Below, piece after piece: positions 16,824 through 25,931 of a DNA stretch of 64,000 nt. Numbering within the stretch: the first letter of the stretch is position 1; every line of letters begins with the position of its first letter. Position numbers and translations under genes: made by a program. Under the pieces are notes generated by a model. The model was not told the DNA's origin. It ran no database searches and worked only from the letters and a program-made list of their open reading frames with translations. The DNA comes from Paenibacillus paridis (GTDB taxonomy: Bacteria > Bacillota > Bacilli > Paenibacillales > Paenibacillaceae), in the NCBI RefSeq assembly GCF_006345825.1, contig NZ_VCIX01000084.1, forward strand, positions 102,499 through 166,498, written 5' to 3'.

Positions 16824-17432
16824 ATGGGGAACAAATGGCAAGGGAAAGCTTGGGCAACGCTTGGGGATAGCATTACAGAGACCAATGGCTATCAGCCCCT
16901 CGTTCAGGAAGCATTGGAGTTTGCCAAAGTCGACAATTTAGGCAAAAGCGGCTGTCCACTGACGGCAGGAGGAGAGACGGATCAGGGCTCCACCGTCAAT
17001 GTCGGGGCGGGCATGGGTTCCTATGACTGCGTTACCGTGTTCGCAGGCGTAAATGATTTCCGTCTCCATAAGCCGCTAGGGACGCTTGAGAGCCGCAATC
17101 CGCACGACTTTTATGGCGCGTATGCCGAGTTAATTGAAGGGATTTTGCTTCGCAATCCCTATTGCAAGCTGAGCCTATGGACGCCGCTTCAGCGGAACAA
17201 GGATGGCTATGATACGGAAAGGCGCAACGACCAGGGCTGTCAGCTGCGGGATTATGTGAATGCCATTCGGGCTATTGGCGTACATTATGCTCTCCCTGTG
17301 CTGGATTTGTATGCACAGAGCGGCATAAATCAGCTTACGCTGCCTGCTTTTACCGTAGATGGCCTGCATCCCAATGAAGAGGGACACCGACGAATTGCAG
17401 GTATGGCCATTTCTTTTCTGGAGAGTCTGTAA
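16824..17432 (+). CDS. SGNH/GDSL-family hydrolase (likely esterase or deacetylase)
   Basis: 202 residues, no signal peptide. Block I GDSIT carries the nucleophile Ser16, block III is FAGVNDF, and block V DGLHPNEEGH carries Asp179 and His182. The G of block II is probably the GSYDCV or SGCPL region, less clear. The family hydrolyses acyl esters, often acetyl groups on sugars. Being last in cluster A, it probably removes an acyl group from the imported sugar in the cytoplasm; this is inference. A hairpin shared with the convergent GH9 gene follows. Confidence 0.88.
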   Translation: MGNKWQGKAWATLGDSITETNGYQPLVQEALEFAKVDNLGKSGCPLTAGGETDQGSTVNVGAGMGSYDCVTVFAGVNDFRLHKPLGTLESRNPHDFYGAYAELIEGILLRNPYCKLSLWTPLQRNKDGYDTERRNDQGCQLRDYVNAIRAIGVHYALPVLDLYAQSGINQLTLPAFTVDGLHPNEEGHRRIAGMAISFLESL

Positions 17433-17458
17433 TTAAGACGATAGAGTAGGCGCAAAGA

Positions 17459-17489
17459 AAAGACTGCCGTGGGAAAACCGGCAGTCTTT
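17459..17489. terminator. Terminator between convergent SGNH and GH9 genes
   Basis: Perfect 11-bp stem (AAAGACTGCCG / CGGCAGTCTTT, 9-base loop). The T-rich tail (TTTTCTTT) is on the minus strand, so it best serves the GH9 gene, but the stem may stop both transcripts. Confidence 0.8.
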
Positions 17490-17541
17490 GCGGTCCTACA
17501 GGGCCGCTTGTCATATAGGTGATGCAGCTCTGGTTGAATGT

Positions 17542-20500
17542 CTAGTTGACCGTAGGGCCAACTTGGACAGCTGTGCTGACGACGGCAGATGTAGTGTCGG
17601 TCGTATGGAAGTAATAGGAGTGGATGCCCGGCGGCAGCTTCGTTGTGTACGTGTAAGCTTTGCCGTCGGAATATGTCGTGTCGCTTGCATCCACGGCTTT
17701 CATGTAACGAATGACACCATCGAGTGCGAGCTCTACCGCAAAAGGCGTCTCATTGTCGACATCCGTATAGGTGACGTTAAATGTGAAATTTGTAGACTTG
17801 TCACCTGTGGCTTGGTCTACACTACCTAAGGTCAAGGTCGGTGCGCTTCCAGAAGCACTGTTTGTAGCTGTTATATCATCGATGTACAGCTCGCTATAAG
17901 TGCCGTTAGTGGACATAAGCCAAATCGATAATGCCACATTTTTCTTATTGACGCTATAGGGAAGATCATTCAAGTCTAATTTCAAATCTTTCCATGTCAT
18001 TGGCACGGTAACCCAGCCTTTCGTCAGGTTGTGGGTTCGTGTGCCATCTGAAAGCTCAATTCTCATTCGTAAATTTTCGTAACCAGGGTTTCTTAGGCTA
18101 AAGTTCAAATACCGATAGCCTGACAGATCAAACTCGTCATGCCATGGCTGAAATTTGGCGTAGGAGGTACTGGAGGTTGGCGTTTGCGATAACACTCCAA
18201 TTTTTCGAATGCCTTCGGTCGATCTAGCGAACGATCCTGTTCCTCCATTTTGGTTATACCAGTTGACCCACTGGCTTTTGCCTCCCGTTGCCCCCCAAAG
18301 GCCTTTCCCATCAAAATCATCATAAACCAGAGGTGTCGAGGTATCAGGCAGCGGTGCTGCAACTGTATAGTGAGTCTGGCTAAAAGTATGAGTGCCAGAC
18401 GCTTCCGTTCCTCTAATTCGAATGATCTTATTACTGTAAGGTTCAGATAGGCTCTCATTGATTGTAGCGGAATAAACGGAGCCGGATACGGTCATTGGGC
18501 TGTATGTGGTACCATTAGCGTATTCAATCGCGTTCAGACTAGCTGCGGGATCAGCGAATAGGGTTACATTTCCACGAACATAGTCACCGATAACAGGGGA
18601 TAGAATCGGGAGTTTTATCGGTTCAGTCCCCCCAATGGACAAGGAAGTATCGGTTGCGCTGAGGCCCATAATCGTATACAAAAGCCCAGCTTGTATACTG
18701 ATGCTGAATTCGTTGTATCTCCACTGGCCTAAGTCGTCCAAATACACCGAACGGTCTTCATACCATGGGCTTACGCTTTTTTTGTTTCGGGTATCCTTCA
18801 TATTAGGGCCGCTCACCATAGCTCCTGGCAGTACAACGCCAGGAGCAGTGGCGCTATTCGCTTCCTCATCAAAGCGTGTATGCGGATAGTTCACGAAGTT
18901 TGAGCCGATTCCAGAAACCCAGCTAATATTCCAAGGATTTTCACCAAAGACCCAGTACATGCCCTTGAGCACAGCACGGAGGGCAGCGGGATCACCGAAG
19001 AGCTCGTAATATCTCAGCATATCACCTAAATAGGATACATGCGGCTCATTAACCCCAAAGTTAGAGAATTGGTTTAAAACAGCGTAAGGTGTATCGTCAG
19101 TGTTGGACAGGAAATAATTAACCTGCTGCTTCAACAAGCTTTGGATGTGGGCTTGCGTCGTAGTGTCTGCTACTGGATAAAATTCTGCTAGCGACATGGG
19201 GCGCATATCCCAGTAGTTCGTTGAGTACAAATCTTTGAAGGCCAGCGTGTTAATATTGGTGGTGGCTGCATCTTTATATTTGGTATCATTGGTCAACAGG
19301 TAGAGCTCTACATCGGCAAGCAGCTTGGCATTAGGGAGTTTTCCAATTGTTTCATAGGAACCGTGTTCTTGATTCGGATTGGCCACGACATAGTCATAAA
19401 AAGTAACGGCTGCTGCTTCGCAAGCAGCAGCGAAGCTTGTAAGTGCGGTTACTTTGGCCGGGGCAATGTCGCCTTGTGCAATAGCCGTACGGATGGCACG
19501 TGCTGTGGCGGCAAGCGTGCCTGCAGATTTGGCGGAGCCACCCACACCGATTCCTGAAATTTTCCGGTCATCTGCCGTGCCTCGAATATTATCCGTCGAT
19601 TTATGCGGATGGATGAAGCCTGCATTGTTTCCCAAATTATACATCGCACCGCCTAACTGATTAGCGAATTTAACCAAATACTCGCTTCCAAAAATTGCTT
19701 CATCAACGAGATCGGGAATGCCGTTGTTATCAATGTCATATTTGACGTTAGGTGAATCAGAGTAACGAAGATAAGCGAGCGCAATTTGCGCGCCAACCCA
19801 CTGGTTTCCACCGTATTTGCCATAGTCTCCGGCATCGTACCAGCTGCCAGTTAGATCATATAGCGAGCCGCCGTCATCGAGATGGCCGGCTGGATGAAAG
19901 ATTTTGGAAGAAGGCGCGACGCTGCTGTAGCCGGGCGGATAAGCATCAGAGGTAGCTACACTTGCACGCTGCAGACGATAGAAAGCGGTCATCTCGTCTT
20001 TGAACCCATCCCATATATTGGGCTGAATCGGAAAGGAGAAGGAGTCTATCCCGTTACTTTTTATTGAATAATGGTCTCCAGCTACCGTAATGGAGGATAA
20101 GTCAATGGCGTATACATGTTTGTCCCATACGAAGCCTTCATAGGCCAAATTTCCCGAAGTGGCAACGGTAGAGCCACTCAAAACTTCATAGGAGGTGTCC
20201 GTTAAAGGAATCGAAGAGATAACCTTGGCGTTTTTAACATCATTGGTGTTGTATCCAGCTTGGCTGACGACGACATCAATGACCTGCTCTGAGTTGATAA
20301 CGACTGGTGTGGCTTGCGTTGTTGTTCTGACCTCGTTTGAGGTAAGATCGGTTGTACGGAAGTAGTAGGAATGGCTCCCGGCGGGCAGCTTGGTACGATA
20401 AATATAGTCTTTTCCATCGATGTAATTTGCGTCTGCGTTGTCGATCTGCCGCATTTCGTATGCCTTATCGTCAATGACTAACTGCATCACATAAGGCTTT

Positions 20501-21219
20501 TCATTGTCCAGATCTGTATAGGTTGCATGGAAGGTAAACAGTGTGTTTTGGTTACTGATTGATCCGGAATTTGTGGTCAGCGTCGTATTTGTCAGTGTTG
20601 GAGCAGTTCCGCCAGAGCCGGTTGTAGCGGATATTTCATCAATAAGCGTTTCGCCATATAATCCGCCTGATTGTCGGAGCCAAATTTCAATGTTAATTTT
20701 GGATTTATTGATGGCTGGAACTAGAGCGTCCAAATCAAATTGACTAACGGTCCAATCGGTGGGTACGCTCACAAAGTTGTTGGTCAGGTTGTAGTTTCTG
20801 GTGCCATCGCCAATGACAATCCGAATAAGGGAATTGTCGTATCCGGGATTTTTCATTGTAAAATTCAAATAACGGTAGCCGGATAGATTGACGGATTCAT
20901 TCCAAGGTTGGAATTTTGCCCATGAAGCATTCGACGTTGGGGTCTGTGCAAACTTGCCTACGGTGCGGGAGTCTACGGTTGTTTTGGAGAAAGTGCCGGT
21001 GCCGCCAGCTTGGTTATACCAGTTCATCCAATTTTGCTTAAATACGCCGCCCCCGTTAAAATCATCATACAGCAGCGGGTTGCCCGGACCCGGCAGTGGA
21101 GGTACCGCTGCCGAAGAGGGGATAGGTGATAGAACAAGCGAGTTTATCAAAAGAATGACTCCTAAACTCCAATATAAAGCGGTCTTGACCTTTCGGCTCA
21201 TGCGAGAGCTGCTCAACAT
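17542..21219 (-). CDS. Secreted GH9 glycoside hydrolase with duplicated flanking modules
   Basis: 1225 residues. A signal peptide (hydrophobic about 13-31, cleavage near SSAA) is followed by module 1 (about 48-200, beta-sandwich opening LLYDDFNG), an Ig-like segment (about 205-300), and a CelD_N-like Ig domain (VVVSQAGYNTND, about 310-390). The GH9 (alpha/alpha)6 barrel spans about 400-850. Its catalytic pair is Asp462 and Asp465 in WYDAGDYGKYGG, and the likely proton donor is Glu837 in YNEFSIS. After a short domain, module 1 plus its Ig-like partner is repeated from Leu964 to the end. GH9 enzymes cut beta-1,4-glucans or related glycans; endo or exo action cannot be told. There is no SLH anchor, so the enzyme is probably released or held by the flanking modules. 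A cre box lies upstream. Confidence 0.93.
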   Translation of the reverse strand: MLSSSRMSRKVKTALYWSLGVILLINSLVLSPIPSSAAVPPLPGPGNPLLYDDFNGGGVFKQNWMNWYNQAGGTGTFSKTTVDSRTVGKFAQTPTSNASWAKFQPWNESVNLSGYRYLNFTMKNPGYDNSLIRIVIGDGTRNYNLTNNFVSVPTDWTVSQFDLDALVPAINKSKINIEIWLRQSGGLYGETLIDEISATTGSGGTAPTLTNTTLTTNSGSISNQNTLFTFHATYTDLDNEKPYVMQLVIDDKAYEMRQIDNADANYIDGKDYIYRTKLPAGSHSYYFRTTDLTSNEVRTTTQATPVVINSEQVIDVVVSQAGYNTNDVKNAKVISSIPLTDTSYEVLSGSTVATSGNLAYEGFVWDKHVYAIDLSSITVAGDHYSIKSNGIDSFSFPIQPNIWDGFKDEMTAFYRLQRASVATSDAYPPGYSSVAPSSKIFHPAGHLDDGGSLYDLTGSWYDAGDYGKYGGNQWVGAQIALAYLRYSDSPNVKYDIDNNGIPDLVDEAIFGSEYLVKFANQLGGAMYNLGNNAGFIHPHKSTDNIRGTADDRKISGIGVGGSAKSAGTLAATARAIRTAIAQGDIAPAKVTALTSFAAACEAAAVTFYDYVVANPNQEHGSYETIGKLPNAKLLADVELYLLTNDTKYKDAATTNINTLAFKDLYSTNYWDMRPMSLAEFYPVADTTTQAHIQSLLKQQVNYFLSNTDDTPYAVLNQFSNFGVNEPHVSYLGDMLRYYELFGDPAALRAVLKGMYWVFGENPWNISWVSGIGSNFVNYPHTRFDEEANSATAPGVVLPGAMVSGPNMKDTRNKKSVSPWYEDRSVYLDDLGQWRYNEFSISIQAGLLYTIMGLSATDTSLSIGGTEPIKLPILSPVIGDYVRGNVTLFADPAASLNAIEYANGTTYSPMTVSGSVYSATINESLSEPYSNKIIRIRGTEASGTHTFSQTHYTVAAPLPDTSTPLVYDDFDGKGLWGATGGKSQWVNWYNQNGGTGSFARSTEGIRKIGVLSQTPTSSTSYAKFQPWHDEFDLSGYRYLNFSLRNPGYENLRMRIELSDGTRTHNLTKGWVTVPMTWKDLKLDLNDLPYSVNKKNVALSIWLMSTNGTYSELYIDDITATNSASGSAPTLTLGSVDQATGDKSTNFTFNVTYTDVDNETPFAVELALDGVIRYMKAVDASDTTYSDGKAYTYTTKLPPGIHSYYFHTTDTTSAVVSTAVQVGPTVN
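17545..18330 (-). repeat. C-terminal copy of the duplicated module in the GH9 protein
   Basis: Residues 964 to the end repeat residues 48 to about 305: LVYDDFDG for LLYDDFNG, NWYNQNGGTGSFARST for NWYNQAGGTGTFSKTT, KFQPWHDEFDLSGYRYLNF for KFQPWNESVNLSGYRYLNF, and a shared THSYYF-like end. Confidence 0.9.
20304..21078 (-). repeat. N-terminal copy of the duplicated module in the GH9 protein
   Basis: Residues 48 to about 305, the partner of the C-terminal copy. Each copy consists of a ~155-residue beta-sandwich followed by a ~100-residue Ig-like segment (TYTDLDNEKP / TYTDVDNETP). Confidence 0.88.
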
Positions 21220-21306
21220 CCTTCATTCCTCCATTTTTTTATTTCATCGTGCCTATACGGAATGCCTTGGCATTCGCGTCGAATATAAATTCACCTCCAT
21301 CTTATT

Positions 21307-21320
21307 TGTAAACGCTTTCA
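21307..21320 (-). promoter_or_regulatory. CcpA cre box upstream of GH9
   Basis: TGTAAACGCTTTCA matches the consensus TGWAANCGNTNWCA at all 14 positions. It lies 88 bases before the GH9 ATG, just downstream of a TACAAT hexamer (21326-21331 read on the minus strand), a position suited to repression. Confidence 0.8.
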
Positions 21321-21517
21321 AATAGATTGTAAGAGATGTTGCTTGCTGCTTCTATGATGTAATTTCAGCTTTTTGTGATCAATTCCAGTGTAATATACTC
21401 ATTTTGGAAAAAGAAAGGTAAAGGTTCTGACCGATTAGACGGTATAGCTCGAGGCTACAACGGTATAAGCAGAATGGTGAATGGATGGGAAGCTCCAACC
21501 ACCTTTGTTGCGATTAT

Positions 21518-21629
21518 AGCTGCTGCTGGATTTAGGCGGCTAACTAAACATTCTGTTGTATGCTCCGAGCTACGCTTCGTATTAAGGCATAACTGGAGTC
21601 CAAACCCGTGTCGGTTTCCAGCAGCAGCT
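21518..21629. repeat. 13-bp perfect inverted repeat, 86-base spacing
   Basis: Arms 21518-21530 and 21617-21629. No transposase or intact ORF lies between them. Confidence 0.6.
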
Positions 21630-21960
21630 GCTCTACACGCACCTTACCTACCTCTAGCAGCTAGTTTAAATTCCTTTCATTGTACAAAGGGGTTGAATCC
21701 AATAAAATGGTTACAAGTAGAGATAATTTGGAGATCATGGGCGTTATCCCTCATAGAAAATATGTGAAGAATGCAGCATTACTTAGCATTACTCGGGAAT
21801 GCCTTCGGGGCTTGTCACAATGGCGTGGCGTGCCTTTGTCAGTCCTTATGCTGAAGAGCTTCTCGTTTTGGCCGCTGCACGAGTAATCATTCTACGAGGT
21901 CGCGGTTGCAGCCAGATTCTTAGATTGGCTAAGACATGTAAGGGTAAGAATCGGCTGCAT

Positions 21961-22009
21961 TTCCAAAAACCAACCCAAAGCTACTCATTTGAAGCCGCTG
22001 AGCTAGAAT
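21961..22009 (+). repeat. Imperfect direct repeat, copy 1
   Basis: 49 bases, 38 identical to 22084-22132 with no gaps; both copies contain CCCAAAG, GCCGCT and AGCTAGA. Confidence 0.65.
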
Positions 22010-22083
22010 AGATCTGTTTTATAGACCTATTTCGTCGCTATCAAAAATTTTCACCAAAATAGATCTAAAAAATAGATCTATAT

Positions 22084-22132
22084 CTCCAAAACCCAGCCCA
22101 AAGTTGTCCATATGAGGCCGCTTAGCTAGATT
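22084..22132 (+). repeat. Imperfect direct repeat, copy 2
   Basis: Partner of 21961-22009, 123 bases downstream in the same orientation. Confidence 0.65.
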
Positions 22133-22426
22133 GGTTTGAAGGCAGGAGTGTGATCCATGATCATTCATGGAGGAAATCCCCAATTACTAATGGACCATCA
22201 TTGACCAACTGTGCGTCTGTATGGAAGCCTGATTTCAGAAACTCATGAAGCCTAAAATCATCTGTTGAGCTTATATAGTTAGTGTGGCCAAGCTGAAGCC
22301 AGCGTTTTAATCTATGTCATAGTCGGCCTATTCAAATCCTCACGTTTTCCAATTAATTAAGCGCTTTCATATCCAGCCTCCCTCCAGATAGTTAGAACAT
22401 ACACAGCTTGAGCAGAAGTTCCTTGA

Positions 22427-22484
22427 TTACATCACATTCCGATTAGGATAGATCATCGCAATGGCAATGTCGCTTCAATAAACT
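22427..22484 (+). promoter_or_regulatory. Cluster B regulatory element and promoter, copy at RR-HK
   Basis: The 35-base element 22427-22461 (TTACATCACA...GATAGATCATCG) matches 25987-26021 at 28 positions. In both copies a TA(A/T)ACT -10 hexamer starts exactly 18 bases after the element (TAAACT 22479-22484 here). A weak -35 overlapping the element fits activation by the AraC-type regulator encoded next, so autoregulation is likely. Confidence 0.65.
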
Positions 22485-22554
22485 GTAAGAGTAGAATGGC
22501 GCTGAGTCTCAGCAGCCAAGGAATCCATGACATTTAGCCGGGAGCGGGGTCCGT

Positions 22555-24195
22555 ATGTACAAAATACTGGTGGTTGACGATGAGCCGCGGGTGAGCATGG
22601 GAATTAAAAATTTCCTGCTTGGCTCGGATTTGCAGATTACGTTTGTGGAGACGGCGCTGAACGGGTTCGAAGCCATCGATTATTTAAGAATGGACAGCTT
22701 CGATCTGGTGCTTACCGATATTCAAATGAGCAGAATGAGCGGCATCGAGCTAATGGAAACGATCTACATGGAGCAGCCCCATCTGCCAGTCATTGTGATC
22801 TCCGCGCATGAAAAGTTCGATTTTGCCAAGAAGTCCATGCGCTTAGGCGCCAGAGACTATCTTGTAAAGCCCGTGGAGCAGGAGGATCTGCTGCGCGTGG
22901 TCCGCAAGGTGCTGAATGAGAAAGAAGAAATCGGCAAGAAATCATTGGAGCTCTCCAAGTGGCAGCGGGAAAAGGAAAAATCGGCGTCGTTAAGCCGCAA
23001 TGAGCTGCTGATGGAGCTCGTGACGGAGAGGAACTTGACGAAGAGGGATTACAAGGAGCTGATCGCCGAGCTTGGCGAGCAAATCCAAGGCCATTATCTC
23101 GGCGTAGTCTCGATACGTTTGGGCTTGAATCAAGGCGGCTTCAGCAATCGGGAAATTACCCTTCAGGACCGTAAGCTGCTGAAATACGCATCGATCAATA
23201 TTATGGACGAGAGTTTGTCGGAGTGGAGCGGATTAACGTTCAATGGGTTCGGAAACGAGCTAATCGGCATTATTCAATTAAATGAGCAAGAGGTATCCGG
23301 CCAGCGATTCAACGTCAAATCCCAGCTGCATCTCATCGGGCAGATGATTCATATGAACTTAAAGCAATATTTAAACGTGGAGACGACCGTGGGCATGAGT
23401 ACGCTGCATTCTGATGTCTTCATGCTTCCCAAGCTGATGGAGGAGGCTAATACGGCAGCCGAATGGAAAAACCTGCACCCGAGCAATCAGGTATTCTATT
23501 ACGAGGATGTGAAGGCGCAGGAGAATCTGAGCATCATCGAGTGGATGGCGAGAGTCGATGAATTTATGCTGGGCCTCAAAGCTGGATTCGAAAAGCCGCT
23601 GCCGATCGACACGGAGCCGATCATTAAACCGCTAACGGAGCTGGCCACGACGGAGGAGCTGTTCAACAGCTATTTCGGCATGCTGGTTTACCGCCTATAT
23701 GGGTTAATGCTGGAATATGGAACCGCGAACGGGATTTCGCTGCAGCGGTTCGACCCTGATGCCTACTTCCGAAATACAGCAGGAACAGCGAAGATTGAAA
23801 GGCTGCAGGGTTACATTCAGGAGACGGCTAAGCTTGTCCGTTTGCTGGTGAAGGAACGGGATCAGACGATTCTTGCCAAGATTACCGGCTACATCCGTCT
23901 GCACTTCCGTAATCCCGCGCTGAAAATTCAGGATATCGCGAATGAAGTCCATTTCAGCACCGCGTATTTGAGTTATTTATTTAAACAGGAAATGAAAAAA
24001 AACTTGTGGGATTACGTGACGGAGCTACGCATTGACGAGGCGAAGCATCTGCTTGCCACCACCGACAAGAAACGGTATGAGGTGGCTTATGAGGTCGGGT
24101 ATGAGTCTCCGGAGCATTTTGGCCGCATGTTCAAGCGGTATGCAGGCATCAGTCCCGCGGAATATCGAAAAGAAGGCCAGGGGGGATTGGGCTGA
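22555..24195 (+). CDS. Cluster B response regulator, YesN-type REC-AraC
   Basis: 546 residues. The receiver (about 1-120) has DDE at 8-10 and Asp55 in LTDIQMSRMSG. A ~320-residue middle region follows, and a two-HTH AraC domain (about 440-540; IQDIANEVHFSTAYLSYLFK and ...YEVGYESPEHFGRMFKRYAG) ends the protein. A weak GGGAGCGGGG site precedes the ATG. The 3' end overlaps the kinase start. Its likely binding sites are the two copies of the 35-base element in front of its own gene and of the permease genes. Confidence 0.93.
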   Translation: MYKILVVDDEPRVSMGIKNFLLGSDLQITFVETALNGFEAIDYLRMDSFDLVLTDIQMSRMSGIELMETIYMEQPHLPVIVISAHEKFDFAKKSMRLGARDYLVKPVEQEDLLRVVRKVLNEKEEIGKKSLELSKWQREKEKSASLSRNELLMELVTERNLTKRDYKELIAELGEQIQGHYLGVVSIRLGLNQGGFSNREITLQDRKLLKYASINIMDESLSEWSGLTFNGFGNELIGIIQLNEQEVSGQRFNVKSQLHLIGQMIHMNLKQYLNVETTVGMSTLHSDVFMLPKLMEEANTAAEWKNLHPSNQVFYYEDVKAQENLSIIEWMARVDEFMLGLKAGFEKPLPIDTEPIIKPLTELATTEELFNSYFGMLVYRLYGLMLEYGTANGISLQRFDPDAYFRNTAGTAKIERLQGYIQETAKLVRLLVKERDQTILAKITGYIRLHFRNPALKIQDIANEVHFSTAYLSYLFKQEMKKNLWDYVTELRIDEAKHLLATTDKKRYEVAYEVGYESPEHFGRMFKRYAGISPAEYRKEGQGGLG

Positions 24196-25928
24196 AGCTC
24201 AAGTATAAAGTCACGCTAGCGTTTGCTCTGTTTATTGTGGGGCCATGCCTCGTTGTAGGCTGGGTGTCGGCATACAAGGCTTCGGATTCGATGAGAGATG
24301 AGGTAGGCAGAACGACGCTTCAGCTCGCCAAGCAAAACCATGTCACGATTGAAAAAACGTTGTCGTCGGTCAATGACAGAACCATCACGCTGCTGGACAA
24401 CCATTTTTTTAGCGATCCCAAGCAATACGGCTTCTGGACGAACATTGAAACGCTTGGGCAGATTAGAGAGGCCGATGCGATACTGGAACGGTGGTCCTCG
24501 GACGGAACCGAATACACCTTGTATATGATGAATACGGCGGAGAAGAGCACACCCTTTGATCTCTCGCATAAGACCAAAGGATTTAAATACTTCAACCAGG
24601 ATATCGTTGAACAGCCGGAGTGGGCGGAGCGAGCCTTGCGGGAGGGCGGAGCCGGAACGCTTCATTTGCTGCCATCGGAGAGCGGAACGCCAACCGTCAG
24701 CTTTATGAGGAGTATACTGAATCCCGAGGAATATGAAGAGTCCATCGGATTTCTTGTCGTCTCCAAGCTTGAAGTACTGCTGACCAGGGACATCATATCC
24801 GTACAATTGCCCAAAAACGCAGGGATCTATTTGTTCAACGATCAGAATGAGCAGCTGATGAAGGCGGGACCGGAGGATTCACGGATGGCGAATATCGCCA
24901 AGGGGGCCGTAGGCCGTGGGGACGGCTATTATTTTGCAAGCGATGACAATAAAAAATGGCTGTATGCGTACTCCCATCGTTCCGCGTTCAACACCAGGCT
25001 GATTTATAAAATTCCGCTGGATTCCATTACGGGCAATCAAACGGTGTTTCAATGGACCATAATGATCGTATCCGCGGTTTACTTGGCTTTTGTCCTTATT
25101 TTCGTTCTTTATTTGCTTCGAATTATTGTCACGCCGTTGATTCGACTGGTGTCTATTACCAAAATCTACGAGCCCGGCAAGCAGTTGGATATGGACCAGA
25201 AGCTGCTGCGTTCCGATGAGTTTGGCATTTTGTACGGGGCATTTCTGAAAATGACGACGAGATTAGACCATTCCATTGAAGAGAATTACGGCATGAAAAT
25301 TAAGCAAAAAGAGAATGAGCTTGCCACGCTGCATTCGCAAATCACACCGCATCTGCTCTACAACACGCTCGATTCCATCTATTGGTACGCGCTGGACAGC
25401 GGAAACACCGATGTTGGCGAAATGGTCAAGGATTTGTCGAGGCTGCTGCGGATCGGGCTGAGCAAAGGAAAGTCGATCATTACCGTAGCGGAAGAGATCG
25501 AGCATGTGAAAGCGTACAGCCGGCTTCAAATGAAGCGTTATCCCGGCAAATTTGAGGTGTTTTGGCAGATTGATGAATCCTTGGCCATGTATAGGACACC
25601 GAAAGTGATTTTACAGCCGCTCGTGGAGAATGCTATCTTTCACAGTGTCAGCAGCATGGACGGCGAAGGCGCAATTTGGATCGGGGTCCGGCGCGCGGAC
25701 AAGGAAATTCAGATGACGGTGGAGGATAACGGCTTCCTGCCCGTCGATATGGAGCGGCTGGAAACCATCGTTAACGGCGATACCAACGACAAAGGGTACG
25801 GCATCCGAAATGTCCATCAGCGGATTCAGCTGCATTTTGGCGAGGCTTACCGTCTTCGTTATGAGAAGCGGGAAGGCGGGGGAATCGTGGCGATCATCAA
25901 TCTTCCTATGCAAGAAAAAATTATCTAA
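24192..25928 (+). CDS. Cluster B sensor histidine kinase, YesM-like, probable CTG start
   Basis: 578 residues if translation begins at CTG 24192, which overlaps the regulator's stop (CTGA) and lies behind a GGGGGG run. The next in-frame candidate, GTG 24237, would cut away the charged LKLKYK start and most of TM1. Two membrane segments flank a ~240-residue extracellular domain. A HAMP linker is followed by QITPHLLYNTLDS with His387 and by HATPase_c (LVENAIFHS, VEDNG). The H-box has Thr-Pro-His-Leu instead of Asn-Pro-His-Phe, a mild deviation. It should phosphorylate the regulator encoded just upstream. Confidence 0.85.
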   Translation: MKLKYKVTLAFALFIVGPCLVVGWVSAYKASDSMRDEVGRTTLQLAKQNHVTIEKTLSSVNDRTITLLDNHFFSDPKQYGFWTNIETLGQIREADAILERWSSDGTEYTLYMMNTAEKSTPFDLSHKTKGFKYFNQDIVEQPEWAERALREGGAGTLHLLPSESGTPTVSFMRSILNPEEYEESIGFLVVSKLEVLLTRDIISVQLPKNAGIYLFNDQNEQLMKAGPEDSRMANIAKGAVGRGDGYYFASDDNKKWLYAYSHRSAFNTRLIYKIPLDSITGNQTVFQWTIMIVSAVYLAFVLIFVLYLLRIIVTPLIRLVSITKIYEPGKQLDMDQKLLRSDEFGILYGAFLKMTTRLDHSIEENYGMKIKQKENELATLHSQITPHLLYNTLDSIYWYALDSGNTDVGEMVKDLSRLLRIGLSKGKSIITVAEEIEHVKAYSRLQMKRYPGKFEVFWQIDESLAMYRTPKVILQPLVENAIFHSVSSMDGEGAIWIGVRRADKEIQMTVEDNGFLPVDMERLETIVNGDTNDKGYGIRNVHQRIQLHFGEAYRLRYEKREGGGIVAIINLPMQEKII

Positions 25929-25931
25929 ACG

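Larger units (their letters stand above)
21340..22426. other. Non-coding interval with decayed repeats
   Basis: About 1.1 kb without a supported gene. The three overlapping plus-strand ORFs (63-130 codons) have no ribosome site, no recognisable domain and a skewed composition. What it holds: a 13-bp perfect inverted repeat (AGCTGCTGCTGGA 21518-21530, TCCAGCAGCAGCT 21617-21629); an imperfect 49-base direct repeat (21961-22009 and 22084-22132); three AATAGATCT copies (22007, 22058, 22071); a small hairpin at 22154-22171; and a weak cre-like ATTAAGCGCTTTCA at 22356-22369 (12 of 14). It looks like relict DNA, not an active element. Confidence 0.6.

Noticed and set aside
21375..22011. Three overlapping plus-strand ORFs of 63-130 codons
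   Set aside because: No ribosome sites, no recognisable domains, and the frames run through inverted and direct repeats. Better read as relict non-coding DNA.
22356..22369. cre box ATTAAGCGCTTTCA upstream of the cluster B regulator
   Set aside because: Two outer positions fail and it lies 123 bases from the proposed -10. Noted as weak, not called.
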